From Streptomyces pseudogriseolus (GTDB lineage: Bacteria; Actinomycetota; Actinomycetes; Streptomycetales; Streptomycetaceae): a stretch of DNA of 54,506 nt. Of this stretch, positions 45,198 through 54,463 are shown one piece after another. Below the pieces are notes generated by a model. That model was not told the origin of the DNA. It was given only the letters and a program-made list of their open reading frames with translations, and made no database searches. The DNA is taken from assembly GCA_002154585.1 (NCBI GenBank), contig MUNG01000193.1, forward strand, positions 1 to 54,506. The letters run 5' to 3'. Position numbers and translations under genes: made by a program. Every line of letters begins with the position of its first letter. Position 1 is the stretch's first letter.

Positions 45198-45487
45198 GTC
45201 GAAGGCCTCTCGCCTCGAGTTACGTGTCGCCGGGGCCGCCGGAGCAACTGCTGCCCCCGCGATCCGACGACTGATGCCGATTGGGACGGTCCGTAGCGCC
45301 GACCCGAACCCTAACGTTGAAGTTTAGGGTTACCAGTGTGTCTGTTCCCTGGAGTCTTCTGAACAGGACACTAAGTCGACACGTGGCGCACGTTCAACGA
45401 ACACGCCGAACCTCCCGTTTTTCTTTTCACCCTATGTGATCAGCCGTGTCGCTGCCCAACCAGGGTGCTGGCCTGCGCTGATGTGCG
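45198..45487 (-). promoter_or_regulatory. ftsZ control region with promoter and GACAC motifs
   Basis: 290 bp with no gene. On the minus strand TTGAAC (45397-45392) and TTAGTG (45374-45369) are 17 bp apart, a good promoter pair. GACAC or its complement GTGTC occurs five times: 45224-45228, 45338-45342, 45367-45371 (over the -10), 45378-45382 (in the spacer, 11 bp on) and 45446-45450. A further 8-bp inverted repeat AACCCTAA...TTAGGGTT lies at 45307-45331. GACAC is the known core of WhiA binding sites in Streptomyces, and ftsZ is a known developmental target. Confidence 0.7.
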
Positions 45488-46282
45488 TCAACTCCCTGAT
45501 GACGCCGGGGCGCTGGGAACGCTGACGTCGAAGTGACGCGCGTCCGGCTCCGCTTTCATCAGCGCGGTGAGGGCGCGCGCCTTCCGCGCCCCCCTCTCGC
45601 TGCTTCCCCAGTCGACGGTACGGCCGTCCGTGAGTTCCAGCGAGATGTCGTCGTAGGAACGGACCTTGACGGTGCGCGTCTCAGGCGCGAGGGACTCGGG
45701 GACGGCGCCGGCCACGCGTACCGCCTCGCGCACGAGACGGTCCTCGCCGAAGCGCCGGAGGCTGGCCGCCGCGGACCCGGAACGGGAGAGGTCCATCTCC
45801 AGGGCGGGCACTCCCTTGGGCGCCTTCTCGACGGTGGCGAACCGGACGCCCTCGTCGTCCACTTCGACGAACTTGCCGCCCTGGTGGACGAGGAGGACGG
45901 CGGTGCGTTCGGTGACCCGGAGCGCGATCTCGTCGGGCCAGGAACGGACCACCTCGACGGTGTCGATGCGGGGCAGCGCCTCGGCGGTCCGCCCCTCGAT
46001 GGCCCCGGTGTCGACCGAGACGAGCTGTTCCCCGAGCGGCACATCGGCCGCTCCGCGGACCTGGTCCGGCGTCAGGACGTCGGTCCCGGTGACCGAGACG
46101 CGCTCCACACGCACCAGATCCGATCCGTACAGCAGCCAGAAGGTGCCGCTGCCGAGGAACAGAAGGACGATCGCCGATGCGATCATCAGACGAAGACGCC
46201 GTCGTCGTACGGCTCGTACGGGCGGCGGGCCGGACGACTCCCGCTTGCGTTCACCGCGCTCGGCGGTCGTCGATCCGGCCAC
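45488..46282 (-). CDS. ftsQ: Cell division protein FtsQ (DivIB)
   Basis: A 264-aa bitopic protein of the divisome. A basic cytoplasmic N-terminus ([12 protein letters not shown]) precedes the TM segment at about 32-51 (LMIASAIVLLFLGSGTFWLLYG). The POTRA domain follows (LVRVERVSVTGTDVLTPDQVRGAADVPLGEQLVSVD, about 56-92), then the FtsQ/DivIB beta domain with WPDEIALRVTERTAVLLV. The end RHFDVSVPSAPASSGS is normal. It lies 25 bp after murG and 290 bp before ftsZ. Confidence 0.95.
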   Translation of the reverse strand: MAGSTTAERGERKRESSGPPPVRAVRRRRLRLMIASAIVLLFLGSGTFWLLYGSDLVRVERVSVTGTDVLTPDQVRGAADVPLGEQLVSVDTGAIEGRTAEALPRIDTVEVVRSWPDEIALRVTERTAVLLVHQGGKFVEVDDEGVRFATVEKAPKGVPALEMDLSRSGSAAASLRRFGEDRLVREAVRVAGAVPESLAPETRTVKVRSYDDISLELTDGRTVDWGSSERGARKARALTALMKAEPDARHFDVSVPSAPASSGS

Positions 46283-46307
46283 GCTTCCTGCCCTCCGTCA
46301 CATGCCT

Positions 46308-47402
46308 CTACCTGTGGGCACGGGCGGCGACCGCCTCGTACACCATGCCGACGAGCAGGTCGTCGGCGTCCCGGCGGCCGAACTCGCTTGCGGCGCGGGA
46401 CATCTCGTACAGCCGGTGCGGGTCGGCGAGCACGGGCAGGACGTTCTGCTGCACCCACTCCGGGGTGAGGTCCGCGTCGTCGACCAGCAGTCCGCCGCCG
46501 GCCTTCACCACCGGCTGGGCGTTGAGCCGCTGTTCGCCGTTGCCGATGGGCAGCGGGACGTAGGCGGCCGGGAGTCCGACGGCGGAGAGTTCGGCGACGG
46601 TCATCGCGCCCGCGCGGCAGAGCATCATGTCGGCCGCCGCGTACGCGAGGTCCATCCGGTCCAGGTAACTTACCGGGATGTAGGGGGGCATGCCCGGCAT
46701 CTGCTGCACCTGCGGCAGTTCGTTCTTCGGGCCGACCGCGTGCAGGATCTGGATCCCGGCCTGCTGGAGCCACGGGGCGACCTGCTGGACCACCTCGTTG
46801 AGCCGGCGGGCGCCCTGCGAGCCGCCGGAGACCAGCAGCGTCGGCAGATTGGGGTCGAGGCCGAACGCGGCGCGCGCCTGCGGGCGCACGGCGGCCCGGT
46901 CGAGGGTGGCGATGGTGTGCCGCAGCGGGATGCCGATGTAGCGCGCGCCCCGCAGCTTGCTGTCCGGGGTGGCGACGGCGACCTGGGCCGCGTACCGGGA
47001 GCCGATCTTGTTGGCCAGGCCGGGGCGGGCGTTGGCCTCGTGGATGACGATCGGCACGCCGAGGCGCTTGGCCGCGAGATAGCCGGGCAGGGCGACGTAG
47101 CCGCCGAAGCCGACCACGGCGTCGGCCCGGGTGCGCTCCAGGATCTGCTCGGCCGCCTTGATGGTGCCGCGCAGCCGGCCCGGGACGGTGATCAGCTCGG
47201 GGGTGGGCTTGCGTGGCAGCGGGACGGCGGGGATCAGCGCGAGCTCGTACCCGCGCTCGGGTACGAGACGAGTCTCCAGGCCGCGCTCCGTGCCCAGGGC
47301 CGTGATGCCCACGGACGGATCCTGCCTGCGCAGCGCGTCCGCGAGGGCGAGCGCGGGCTCGATGTGGCCCGCGGTTCCTCCGCCGGCGAGTACGACATGC
47401 AC
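46308..47402 (-). CDS. murG: UDP-GlcNAc:lipid I N-acetylglucosaminyl transferase
   Basis: A GT-B-fold glycosyltransferase that makes lipid II at the inner face of the membrane. It is 364 aa from GTG 47402. The N-terminal glycine loop [22 protein letters not shown] binds the lipid pyrophosphate. The second glycine loop is [17 protein letters not shown], and the UDP-GlcNAc site is [29 protein letters not shown]. It is 6 bp downstream of the ftsW stop and 25 bp upstream of ftsQ. Confidence 0.97.
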   Translation of the reverse strand: MHVVLAGGGTAGHIEPALALADALRRQDPSVGITALGTERGLETRLVPERGYELALIPAVPLPRKPTPELITVPGRLRGTIKAAEQILERTRADAVVGFGGYVALPGYLAAKRLGVPIVIHEANARPGLANKIGSRYAAQVAVATPDSKLRGARYIGIPLRHTIATLDRAAVRPQARAAFGLDPNLPTLLVSGGSQGARRLNEVVQQVAPWLQQAGIQILHAVGPKNELPQVQQMPGMPPYIPVSYLDRMDLAYAAADMMLCRAGAMTVAELSAVGLPAAYVPLPIGNGEQRLNAQPVVKAGGGLLVDDADLTPEWVQQNVLPVLADPHRLYEMSRAASEFGRRDADDLLVGMVYEAVAARAHR

Positions 47403-47408
47403 CGAAAT

Positions 47409-48761
47409 TCACCGCTCTCCGGACGAACGCGCCCCCGGGGCACGCCGTCGCATCGTGTTCCATCTCCGGGGCCGCTGAGAACCCCTGATCCGCTTTCTAC
47501 CAAAGCGGGGTTGCCGCATGGCGAGCGCCATCCGCGCAGCGGGGTCCTCACGCGCGAAGGCGATCAGCAGCCCGATGGCGAACATGGTCGGCAGCAGGGC
47601 GGACCCGCCGTAGGAGAACAGCGGGAGCGGGACTCCGGCGATCGGCAGCAGACCGAGCACCGCACCGATGTTGATCACGGCCTGCGCCGTGATCCAGGTG
47701 GTCACGCCTCCCGCGGCATACCTGACGAAGGGGTCCTCCGTGCGTCCGGCCACGCGGATACCCGCATAGCCTAGAGCGGCGAACAGGGCGAGCACCGACA
47801 GCGTCCCCGCCAGGCCCAGTTCCTCACCGGTGACGGCGAAGATGAAGTCCGTGTGCGCTTCGGGCAGTTCACCCCATTTCTCCAGGCTCGCGCCGAGCCC
47901 GGAGCCGAAGATCCCGCCGGAGGCCAGGGCGTAGATGCCGTGCACGGCCTGCCAGCAGTCGACCGGGCCGGTCTGCGGCTCGGTGGCGCCGAGGCAGGCG
48001 AGCCGGGCCATGCGGTTCTCGCTGGTGCGGATGAGGATCGCGCCGAGCAGCGCGGCGACCGCCAGCACCCCGGCGAACAGCCGGGTCGGGGCGCCCGCCA
48101 GCCACAGCAGGCCGAAGAGGATCGCGGTGAGGATGATGGCGGTGCCCATGTCGCCGCCGAGCATGATCAGCCCGAGCAGCATGAACGCGGCCGGCACCAG
48201 CGGCACCAGCATGTGCTTCCACTGGGCCAGCAGCCGCTTGTCCTGTTTGCGGGCGAGCAGGTCGGCGCCCCACAGCACCAGCGCCAGCTTGCCGAACTCG
48301 CTGGGCTGGAGCTGGAAACTGCCGCCCAGCGCGAGCCAGTTCTGGTTGCCGTTGACCGCGACTCCTATCCCCGGCACCTGCACCAGGGCCATCAGGAACA
48401 CGGCCCCCGCGAGGATGGGGTAGGCGAGCGCGCGGTGCAGCTTCACCGGCATCCGGGACGCCACCAGCAGCAGCACGGCGCCGATCACGGCGGCCAGCAG
48501 CTGCTTGCGGAAGAAGTACGAACCCGGCAGCGACATCTGGAGCGCCGTGATCTGGGAGGCCGAGTAGACCATCACCAGACCCAGCACGGTGATCAGCAGA
48601 CTGCCGCCGAGGACGACGTAGTACGCGGTCAGCGGCCGGTCCCAGGCCCTGCGCGCCCGGATCACCAGCGTGCGCAGGGGGTTCTCGCGCGGGGGGCGGG
48701 GCACGACGGGGCGCCGGGCGGCCCGCTGCACGGGCGGCCTGCCGGTACGGCTACTGGACAT
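47409..48761 (-). CDS. ftsW: SEDS-family cell division protein FtsW
   Basis: A polytopic membrane glycosyltransferase that polymerises lipid II at septa with its partner PBP. ATG 48761 is favoured over GTG 48764 by the GGAGG 5 bp upstream, giving 450 aa. Ten TM-like segments follow a basic cytoplasmic N-terminus (GRPPVQRAARRPVVPRPPRENPL). SEDS signatures include GNQNWLALGGSFQLQPSEFGKLALVLWGADLL, the large loop ending in LPEAHTDFIFAVTGEELGLAG, and INIGAVLGLLPIAGVPLPLFSYGGSAL. Confidence 0.97.
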   Translation of the reverse strand: MSSSRTGRPPVQRAARRPVVPRPPRENPLRTLVIRARRAWDRPLTAYYVVLGGSLLITVLGLVMVYSASQITALQMSLPGSYFFRKQLLAAVIGAVLLLVASRMPVKLHRALAYPILAGAVFLMALVQVPGIGVAVNGNQNWLALGGSFQLQPSEFGKLALVLWGADLLARKQDKRLLAQWKHMLVPLVPAAFMLLGLIMLGGDMGTAIILTAILFGLLWLAGAPTRLFAGVLAVAALLGAILIRTSENRMARLACLGATEPQTGPVDCWQAVHGIYALASGGIFGSGLGASLEKWGELPEAHTDFIFAVTGEELGLAGTLSVLALFAALGYAGIRVAGRTEDPFVRYAAGGVTTWITAQAVINIGAVLGLLPIAGVPLPLFSYGGSALLPTMFAIGLLIAFAREDPAARMALAMRQPRFGRKRIRGSQRPRRWNTMRRRAPGARSSGER

Positions 48762-48847
48762 CACGACCTCCGCGGTACGCCGGCCAACAGGTCTCGGACG
48801 GTCCCACGCGTCCCTCCCAGGGTCGCCCGGCGCCGAAGCGGCCGGGG

Positions 48848-50266
48848 TCAGGCGCCGAGCTCGCGCACCGCCTGGGCGAACGCGTCACCGCGCTTGTTGT
48901 AGTTGGCGAACATGTCCATCGAGGCGCAGGCCGGGGCCAGCAGCACCGTGTCACCGGGGCGGGCCAGCCGCCGCGCCTCCTGGACGGCCTGGAGCATCGC
49001 CCCAGTGTCGGTCCGCCCGAGGTCGACCACGGGGACTTCGGGGGCGTGTCGCGCGAGGGCTTCGCGGATCAGCTCGCGGTCCCGGCCGATCAGCACGGCG
49101 CCGCGCAGCCGCTTCGCCGCCTCGGCGACGAGTTCGTCGAAGGTGGCGCCCTTGGCGAGCCCGCCGGCGATCCACACCACGGAGTCGTACGCCGCCAACG
49201 AGGCCTGCGCGGCATGCGTGTTGGTGGCCTTGGAGTCGTCGACGTACGCCACGCCGTCCACGTCGGCCACGTGCGCGATGCGGTGGGCGTCCGGGGTGAA
49301 GTTCCGCAGGCCCTCCCGTACGGCGCCCGCGGGCACGCCGTAGGCGCGCGCGAGGGCCGCCGCGGCAAGGGCGTTGGCGATGTTGTGCGGGGCGGCCGGC
49401 TTCACGTCGGCGACCTCGGCGAGCTCCTGGGCGTTCTTCTGCCGGTTCTCCACGAAGGCACGGTCGACCAGGAGGCCCTCGACGACGCCGAGTTGGGAGG
49501 GGCCGGGGGTGCCGAGGGTGAAGCCGACGGCCCGGCAGCCCTCCTCCACGTCGGCCTCGCGGACCAGGTCCTCGGTGGCCTTGTCGGCCACGTTGTAGAC
49601 GCAGGCGACGCGGTTGCCCTCGTAGATACGGCCCTTGTCCTTCGCGTACGCCTCCATGGAGCCGTGCCAGTCGAGGTGGTCGGGCGCCAGGTTGAGGACG
49701 GCGGCGGAGTGGGCGCGCAGCGAGGGCGCCCAGTGGAGCTGGTAGCTGGACAGCTCCACGGCGAGCACGTCGTACTCCTCGTCGCCGAGGACCGCGTCGA
49801 GGAGGGAGACGCCGATGTTGCCGACGGCGGCGGTGCGCAGGCCGGCCGCCTCCAGGATGGAGGCGAGCATCTGCACGGTGGTGGTCTTGCCGTTGGTGCC
49901 GGTGACCGCGAGCCAGTCCGCCGCGCCCGGCTTCCTGAGCCGCCAGGCGAGTTCGACGTCGCCCCACACCGGCACCCCGGCCGCGTCCGCCGCCGCGAAG
50001 AGCGGCTTGTCCGGCTTCCAGCCGGGCGCGGTGACGATGAGCTCGGTGCCGTCGGGCAGGGTGGCGCCGTCCCCGAGGCGGACGGTGACGCCGAGCGCCT
50101 CCAGTTCCGCGGCCTGCTCCCGGGCCCGTGCGTCGTCGCCGTCGTTGACGACGGTGACCTTCGCGCCGAGTCCGTGGAGCACCTTGGCCGCCGGGACGCC
50201 GGAGACGCCCAGTCCCGCGACGGTGACGTGCTTGCCCTGCCAGTCGGTCACTTGTCCGCTGCCCAT
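48848..50266 (-). CDS. murD: UDP-N-acetylmuramoyl-L-alanine:D-glutamate ligase
   Basis: It adds D-Glu to UDP-MurNAc-L-Ala. It has three domains: a Rossmann N-terminus (HVTVAGLGVSGVPAAKVLHGLGAKVTVV), an ATP-binding centre with P-loop VTGTNGKTTTVQMLASIL, and NLAPDHLDWHGSMEAYAKDKGRIY carrying the Mur-ligase His/Lys. The C-terminal domain includes YVDDSKATNTHAAQASL. ATG 50266 gives 472 aa and overlaps the mraY stop by 19 bp; GTG 50251 (VTDWQGKHV) gives the more usual 4-bp GTGA overlap, so the start is uncertain. Confidence 0.96.
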   Translation of the reverse strand: MGSGQVTDWQGKHVTVAGLGVSGVPAAKVLHGLGAKVTVVNDGDDARAREQAAELEALGVTVRLGDGATLPDGTELIVTAPGWKPDKPLFAAADAAGVPVWGDVELAWRLRKPGAADWLAVTGTNGKTTTVQMLASILEAAGLRTAAVGNIGVSLLDAVLGDEEYDVLAVELSSYQLHWAPSLRAHSAAVLNLAPDHLDWHGSMEAYAKDKGRIYEGNRVACVYNVADKATEDLVREADVEEGCRAVGFTLGTPGPSQLGVVEGLLVDRAFVENRQKNAQELAEVADVKPAAPHNIANALAAAALARAYGVPAGAVREGLRNFTPDAHRIAHVADVDGVAYVDDSKATNTHAAQASLAAYDSVVWIAGGLAKGATFDELVAEAAKRLRGAVLIGRDRELIREALARHAPEVPVVDLGRTDTGAMLQAVQEARRLARPGDTVLLAPACASMDMFANYNKRGDAFAQAVRELGA

Positions 50267-51321
50267 CCCGCGTAGAAGAGGCCGAGTCCGACGATCACAC
50301 AGATGCCCTGGATGATCCAGAAGCGGACCACCACAAGGACTTCGGACCAGCCTTTGAGTTCGAAGTGGTGCTGGAGCGGCGCCATCCGGAAGACCCGCTT
50401 TCCGGTGAGCCGGAACGAGCCGACCTGGATGACCACCGACATCGTGATGAGGACGAACAGGCCGCCGAGGATGGCGAGCAGCAGCTCGGTGCGGGAGCAG
50501 ATCGCGAGACCCGCGAGCACGCCGCCGAGCGCCAGCGAACCAGTGTCGCCCATGAAGATCTTGGCCGGGGAGGTGTTCCACCACAGGAAGCCCAGGCAGG
50601 AGCCCATCAGCGCGGACGCCACGACGGCGAGGTCCAGCGGGTCGCGCACCTCGTAGCAGGCGCCCGGGTTGGTCAGGGTCTCGCCGTTGGCGCAGGACTC
50701 CTGGAACTGCCAGACGCCGATGAAGGTGTAGGCGCCGAAGACCAGCACGGAGGCGCCGGTGGCCAGACCGTCCAGGCCGTCGGTGAGGTTCACGCCGTTC
50801 GACATCGCGAGGATCATGAACAGCGCCCAGATCACGAACAGCACCGGGCCGATGGTCCAGCCGAAGTCCGTGATGAACGACAGCTTGGTGGAGGCCGGGG
50901 TCTGCCCGCGGGAGTCCGCGAACTGCAGGGACAACACCGCGAAGGCGACGCCGACGATCAGTTGGCCGGCCATCTTCGCCTTGGCCCGCAGACCCAGCGA
51001 ACGCCGCTTGACGATCTTGATGTAGTCGTCGAGGAAGCCGACCAGGCCCATGCCGACCATCAGGCCCAGCACCAGCACGCCGGAGTACCGGGGCGACTCG
51101 CCACTGATCACCTTGGACAGGAAGTAGGCGGCGACCGTCGACAGGATGAAGGCGATGCCGCCCATGGTGGGCGTACCGCGCTTGCTGGCGTGCTCGCGCG
51201 GGCCGTCGTCGCGGATGTACTGCCCGTATCCCTTGCGGGCGAGCAGCTTGATCAGCAGCGGGGTGCCGATCAGCGTCAGGAAGAGGCCAATGACTCCTGC
51301 GAACAGGACCTGATTCATCAT
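50248..51321 (-). CDS. mraY: Phospho-N-acetylmuramoyl-pentapeptide transferase
   Basis: A polytopic membrane enzyme that transfers phospho-MurNAc-pentapeptide to undecaprenyl phosphate (lipid I). It is 357 aa with about ten TM segments. Conserved loops are DDGPREHASKRGTPTMGGIAFI, FLDDYIKIVKRRSLGL (DD catalytic region), NLTDGLDGLATG, FLWWNTSPAKIFMGDTGSLALGG and RMAPLQHHFELKGWSE. The start ATG 51321 overlaps the murF stop by 4 bp. Confidence 0.97.
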   Translation of the reverse strand: MMNQVLFAGVIGLFLTLIGTPLLIKLLARKGYGQYIRDDGPREHASKRGTPTMGGIAFILSTVAAYFLSKVISGESPRYSGVLVLGLMVGMGLVGFLDDYIKIVKRRSLGLRAKAKMAGQLIVGVAFAVLSLQFADSRGQTPASTKLSFITDFGWTIGPVLFVIWALFMILAMSNGVNLTDGLDGLATGASVLVFGAYTFIGVWQFQESCANGETLTNPGACYEVRDPLDLAVVASALMGSCLGFLWWNTSPAKIFMGDTGSLALGGVLAGLAICSRTELLLAILGGLFVLITMSVVIQVGSFRLTGKRVFRMAPLQHHFELKGWSEVLVVVRFWIIQGICVIVGLGLFYAGWAADK

Positions 51322-52748
51322 CGGGCGGCGACCTCACCCTCGGCACCGGTCTCGAGCAGCGCCTGCGCCACGCTCTCGAGCCCGACCGAACGGGACGCCT
51401 TCACGAGTACGACATCCCCCGGGCGCAATTCGCTGCGCAACAGGTCGACCGCCGCCTGTGCGTCGGACACGTGCACCGACTCCTCACCCCACGAACCCTC
51501 GTTATATGCGCCCAGTTGCAGCCAGGCGGCTTCCCTGCCCCCGACCGCGACGAGCTTGCTGACGTTGAGCCGGACGGCGAGCCGTCCGACCGCGTCGTGC
51601 TCGGCGAGCGCCTCGTCCCCGAGCTCGGCCATCTTGCCGAGCACCGCCCACGTACGTCCCCCCTTTGCCCGTGAGGCTTCACCCATGGCGGCCAGCGCAC
51701 GCAGCGCGGCCTTCATGGACTCGGGGTTCGCGTTGTAGGCGTCGTTGACGACCGTCACGCCGTCCGGTCGCTCGGTGACCTCCATGCGCCAGCGGGAGAG
51801 GGAGCCCGCCTCGGAGAGCGCGCGGGCGATCTCGTCTGCGGACATGCCCAACTCGTGGGCGACGGCGGCCGCGGCGAGCGCGTTCGACACGTGATGCTCA
51901 CCGTACAGGCGCATGGTCACATCGCTTGCACCGGAGGGTGTGTGAAGCCTGAAGGAAGGCTGTCCGCTGTCCGTGAGTCGCACGTTCTCGGCGGAGACGT
52001 CCGCTTCGCCGGACTCTCCGAAAAGGAGCACCTTCGCCTTCGTACGGGAGGACATGGCGCGGACGTAGGGGTCGTCCGCGTTGAGGACCGCGACGCCCCC
52101 CTCCTCGGCCGGCGGCAGCGACTCGACCAGCTCGCCCTTGGCCTGGGCGATCTGCTCACGGCCGCCGAACTCGCCGATGTGCGCGGAGCCGACGTTCAGC
52201 ACGAGGCCGATCCGCGGCGGCGTCAGACCGGTGAGGTAGCGGATGTGGCCGATTCCGCGCGCTCCCATCTCCAGCACGAGGAACTTCGTCTCCTCGGTGG
52301 CGGTGAGCGCGGTCAGCGGCAGTCCGATCTCGTTGTTGAGGGAGCCGGGCGTGAACACGGTGGGGGCCTTGTGGCGCAGCACCTGGGCGATGAGGTCCTT
52401 GGTGCTGGTCTTGCCGGCCGACCCGGTGAGGGCGACGAGGGTGGCGCCGAGCCGGGCGACGACATGGCGGGCGAGGGCCCCGAGGGCGGCCTGGACGTCC
52501 TCCACGACGATCGCGGGGACCCCGACCGGCCGGGAGGCGAGCACGGCGGCCGCGCCCGCCTCGACGACCTGGGCCGCGAAGTCGTGGCCGTCCACGCGCT
52601 CGCCGACGAAGGCGACGAAGAGGCTGCCCGGACCCGCCTCCCGCGAGTCCCGGACCACCTCGCCGGTGACCAGGACGGAGGGGTCCGGTATGTCGTGCGT
52701 CTGCCCGCCGACGACTTCTGCGATCTCGGCGAGGGAGAGGGCGATCAC
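51318..52748 (-). CDS. murF: UDP-MurNAc-tripeptide:D-alanyl-D-alanine ligase
   Basis: It adds D-Ala-D-Ala to complete the pentapeptide stem. It is 476 aa from GTG 52748 (VIALSLAEIAEVVGGQTHDIPDPSVLVTGEVVRDSREAGPG). The P-loop is ALTGSAGKTSTKDLIAQVL, with NNEIGLPLT next to it. Further signatures are VLEMGARGIGHI, ALAAAAVAHELGM and DAYNANPESMKAALRAL. The C-terminal domain ends LVKASRSVGLESVAQALL. It lies 4 bp after murE. Confidence 0.97.
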   Translation of the reverse strand: MIALSLAEIAEVVGGQTHDIPDPSVLVTGEVVRDSREAGPGSLFVAFVGERVDGHDFAAQVVEAGAAAVLASRPVGVPAIVVEDVQAALGALARHVVARLGATLVALTGSAGKTSTKDLIAQVLRHKAPTVFTPGSLNNEIGLPLTALTATEETKFLVLEMGARGIGHIRYLTGLTPPRIGLVLNVGSAHIGEFGGREQIAQAKGELVESLPPAEEGGVAVLNADDPYVRAMSSRTKAKVLLFGESGEADVSAENVRLTDSGQPSFRLHTPSGASDVTMRLYGEHHVSNALAAAAVAHELGMSADEIARALSEAGSLSRWRMEVTERPDGVTVVNDAYNANPESMKAALRALAAMGEASRAKGGRTWAVLGKMAELGDEALAEHDAVGRLAVRLNVSKLVAVGGREAAWLQLGAYNEGSWGEESVHVSDAQAAVDLLRSELRPGDVVLVKASRSVGLESVAQALLETGAEGEVAAR

Positions 52749-52752
52749 AAGT

Positions 52753-54408
52753 TCATCCCTGGGTCTTCTTGATGGCTTCGCGAAGCACCTGGCGGTCGTC
52801 GAACGGACGCACCACCCCGGCGATGTCCTGTCCCAGCTCGTGGCCCTTGCCGGCGACCAGCACGGTGTCGCCGGGCTCGGCCCGGGCGACGGCGGCGGCG
52901 ATCGCGGCGGCCCGGTCCTCGAAGACCTGGACCTCGCCGCGCTCGTGGGCGGGCACCGAGGCCGCGCCCTGGAGCATCGCGGCGAGGATCGCCAGCGGGT
53001 CCTCGGAGCGGGGGTTGTCGGAGGTCAGTACGGCGGTGTCGGCGAGCCGCGCGGCGGCGGCGCCCATCGGCTCCCGCTTGGTGACGTCGCGGTCGCCGCC
53101 GCAGCCGAGCACGACGTGCACCCGGCCCTCGGTCACCTTGCGCAGGGCGCGCAGCACCGACTCCACGGCGTCCGTCTTGTGGGCGTAGTCCACGACCGCC
53201 AGGTACGGCTGGCCGGCGTCGACGCGCTCCAGGCGGCCGGGCACGCCCGGCACGGCGGCGACGCCGTCGGCGGCGGCCTGCGGGTCGAGTCCGGCGGCGG
53301 CCAGCGCGACGATCGCGGCCAGGGAGTTGGCCACGTTGAACGGGCCGGGCAGCGGGGCGCGGGCGGTGATCCGCTCGTCCTTGGGCCCGACCACGGTGAA
53401 CGTCGAGTCCAGCGGGCCGACATGCACGTCCTCGGCGCGCCAGTCGGCGTCCGGGTGCCCCTCGGCGGAGTAGGTGACGACCGGGACGCCGGCCTCCTTG
53501 ACCAGGCGGCGGCCGTACTCGTCGTCCACGTTGACCACGCCGAGCCGGCTGCGGGCCGGCGTGAACAGCTGCGCCTTGGCCTGGAAGTAGTCCTCCATCC
53601 CGGAGTGGAACTCCATGTGCTCCGGGGAGAGGTTGGTGAAGACGGCGATGTCGAAGACGCAGCCGTCGACCCGGCCGAGGACCAGCGCGTGGCTGGAGAC
53701 CTCCATGGCCACGGCCTCGGTGCCGCGCTCGCGCATGACCGCGAACAGCGCCTGGAGGTCGGTGGCCTCGGGCGTGGTGCGCTCGGACTTGATGCGCTCG
53801 TCGCCGATGCGCATCTCGACCGTGCCGATCAGTCCCGTGCTGCGAACGGTCCGCAGACCGCCCTCGACGAGGTAGGCGGTGGTGGTCTTGCCGGAGGTGC
53901 CGGTGATGCCGATCTGGAGCAGATCGCGCCCGGGGTGGCCGTAGATGGTGGCGGCCAGTTCGCCCATCCGCGCCCGCGGGTCGTCCACCACCAGGGCGGG
54001 CAGTCCGGTCGCGGCGACGCGTTCGGCGCCCGCCGGGTCGGTGAGCACGGCGGCGGCGCCGAGGCCGGCGGCCTGGGTGACGAAGTCGGCGCCGTGGGCG
54101 CGGGCGCCGGGCAGGGCGGCGTACAGGTCCCCGGGCCGGACGGCGCGCGAGTCGTGGGTGATGCCCGTGACGTCGGCGGTCTGCGCGGGTGCGGGGACAC
54201 CCAGCTGACCGGCGAGTTCCGCGAGAGATGTGGCGGAGACCCGGTCCGGACGGGGCGGTCCCGGATATGTCACGGGTTGGCCCTTCTGGGTGGTTTGGGA
54301 CTGATCAGCGTGTGGCACGGCGGTGAGCGTACCGGGCGTACCGCTCGGCGGGCCAAGCGAGGGGCCGCGGGGGCTCTGGTTCCCGGGGTCGGGGGTGATC
54401 GTTGTCAC
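52753..54408 (-). CDS. murE: UDP-MurNAc-L-Ala-D-Glu:diaminopimelate ligase
   Basis: It adds the third stem residue. It is 551 aa from GTG 54408, with a Pro/Gly/Thr-rich, probably disordered extension of about 45 residues before the MurE core begins (VTYPGPPRPDRVSATSLAELAGQLG); an internal GTG at that point would give about 506 aa. The P-loop is IGITGTSGKTTTAYLV. DNPR in VLTSDNPRSEDPLAI is the diaminopimelate-recognition motif, fitting the LL-Dpm peptidoglycan of Streptomyces. KAQLFTPAR precedes the Mur-ligase lysine region. It follows ftsI. Confidence 0.96.
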   Translation of the reverse strand: MTTITPDPGNQSPRGPSLGPPSGTPGTLTAVPHADQSQTTQKGQPVTYPGPPRPDRVSATSLAELAGQLGVPAPAQTADVTGITHDSRAVRPGDLYAALPGARAHGADFVTQAAGLGAAAVLTDPAGAERVAATGLPALVVDDPRARMGELAATIYGHPGRDLLQIGITGTSGKTTTAYLVEGGLRTVRSTGLIGTVEMRIGDERIKSERTTPEATDLQALFAVMRERGTEAVAMEVSSHALVLGRVDGCVFDIAVFTNLSPEHMEFHSGMEDYFQAKAQLFTPARSRLGVVNVDDEYGRRLVKEAGVPVVTYSAEGHPDADWRAEDVHVGPLDSTFTVVGPKDERITARAPLPGPFNVANSLAAIVALAAAGLDPQAAADGVAAVPGVPGRLERVDAGQPYLAVVDYAHKTDAVESVLRALRKVTEGRVHVVLGCGGDRDVTKREPMGAAAARLADTAVLTSDNPRSEDPLAILAAMLQGAASVPAHERGEVQVFEDRAAAIAAAVARAEPGDTVLVAGKGHELGQDIAGVVRPFDDRQVLREAIKKTQG

Positions 54409-54421
54409 GAGGTGGTTCCTG

Positions 54422-54459
54422 GTGGCTCGGTGCTCGGTACGTGGCTCGGTGCTCGGAAC
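54422..54459. repeat. Tandem 19-bp repeat in the ftsI-murE spacer
   Basis: GTGGCTCGGTGCTCGGTAC (54422-54440) is followed directly by a copy differing at one base (54441-54459). It sits in the 55 bp between the ftsI stop and the murE start, where it could affect read-through or simply be slippage-derived. Confidence 0.7.
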
Positions 54460-54463
54460 GGGG

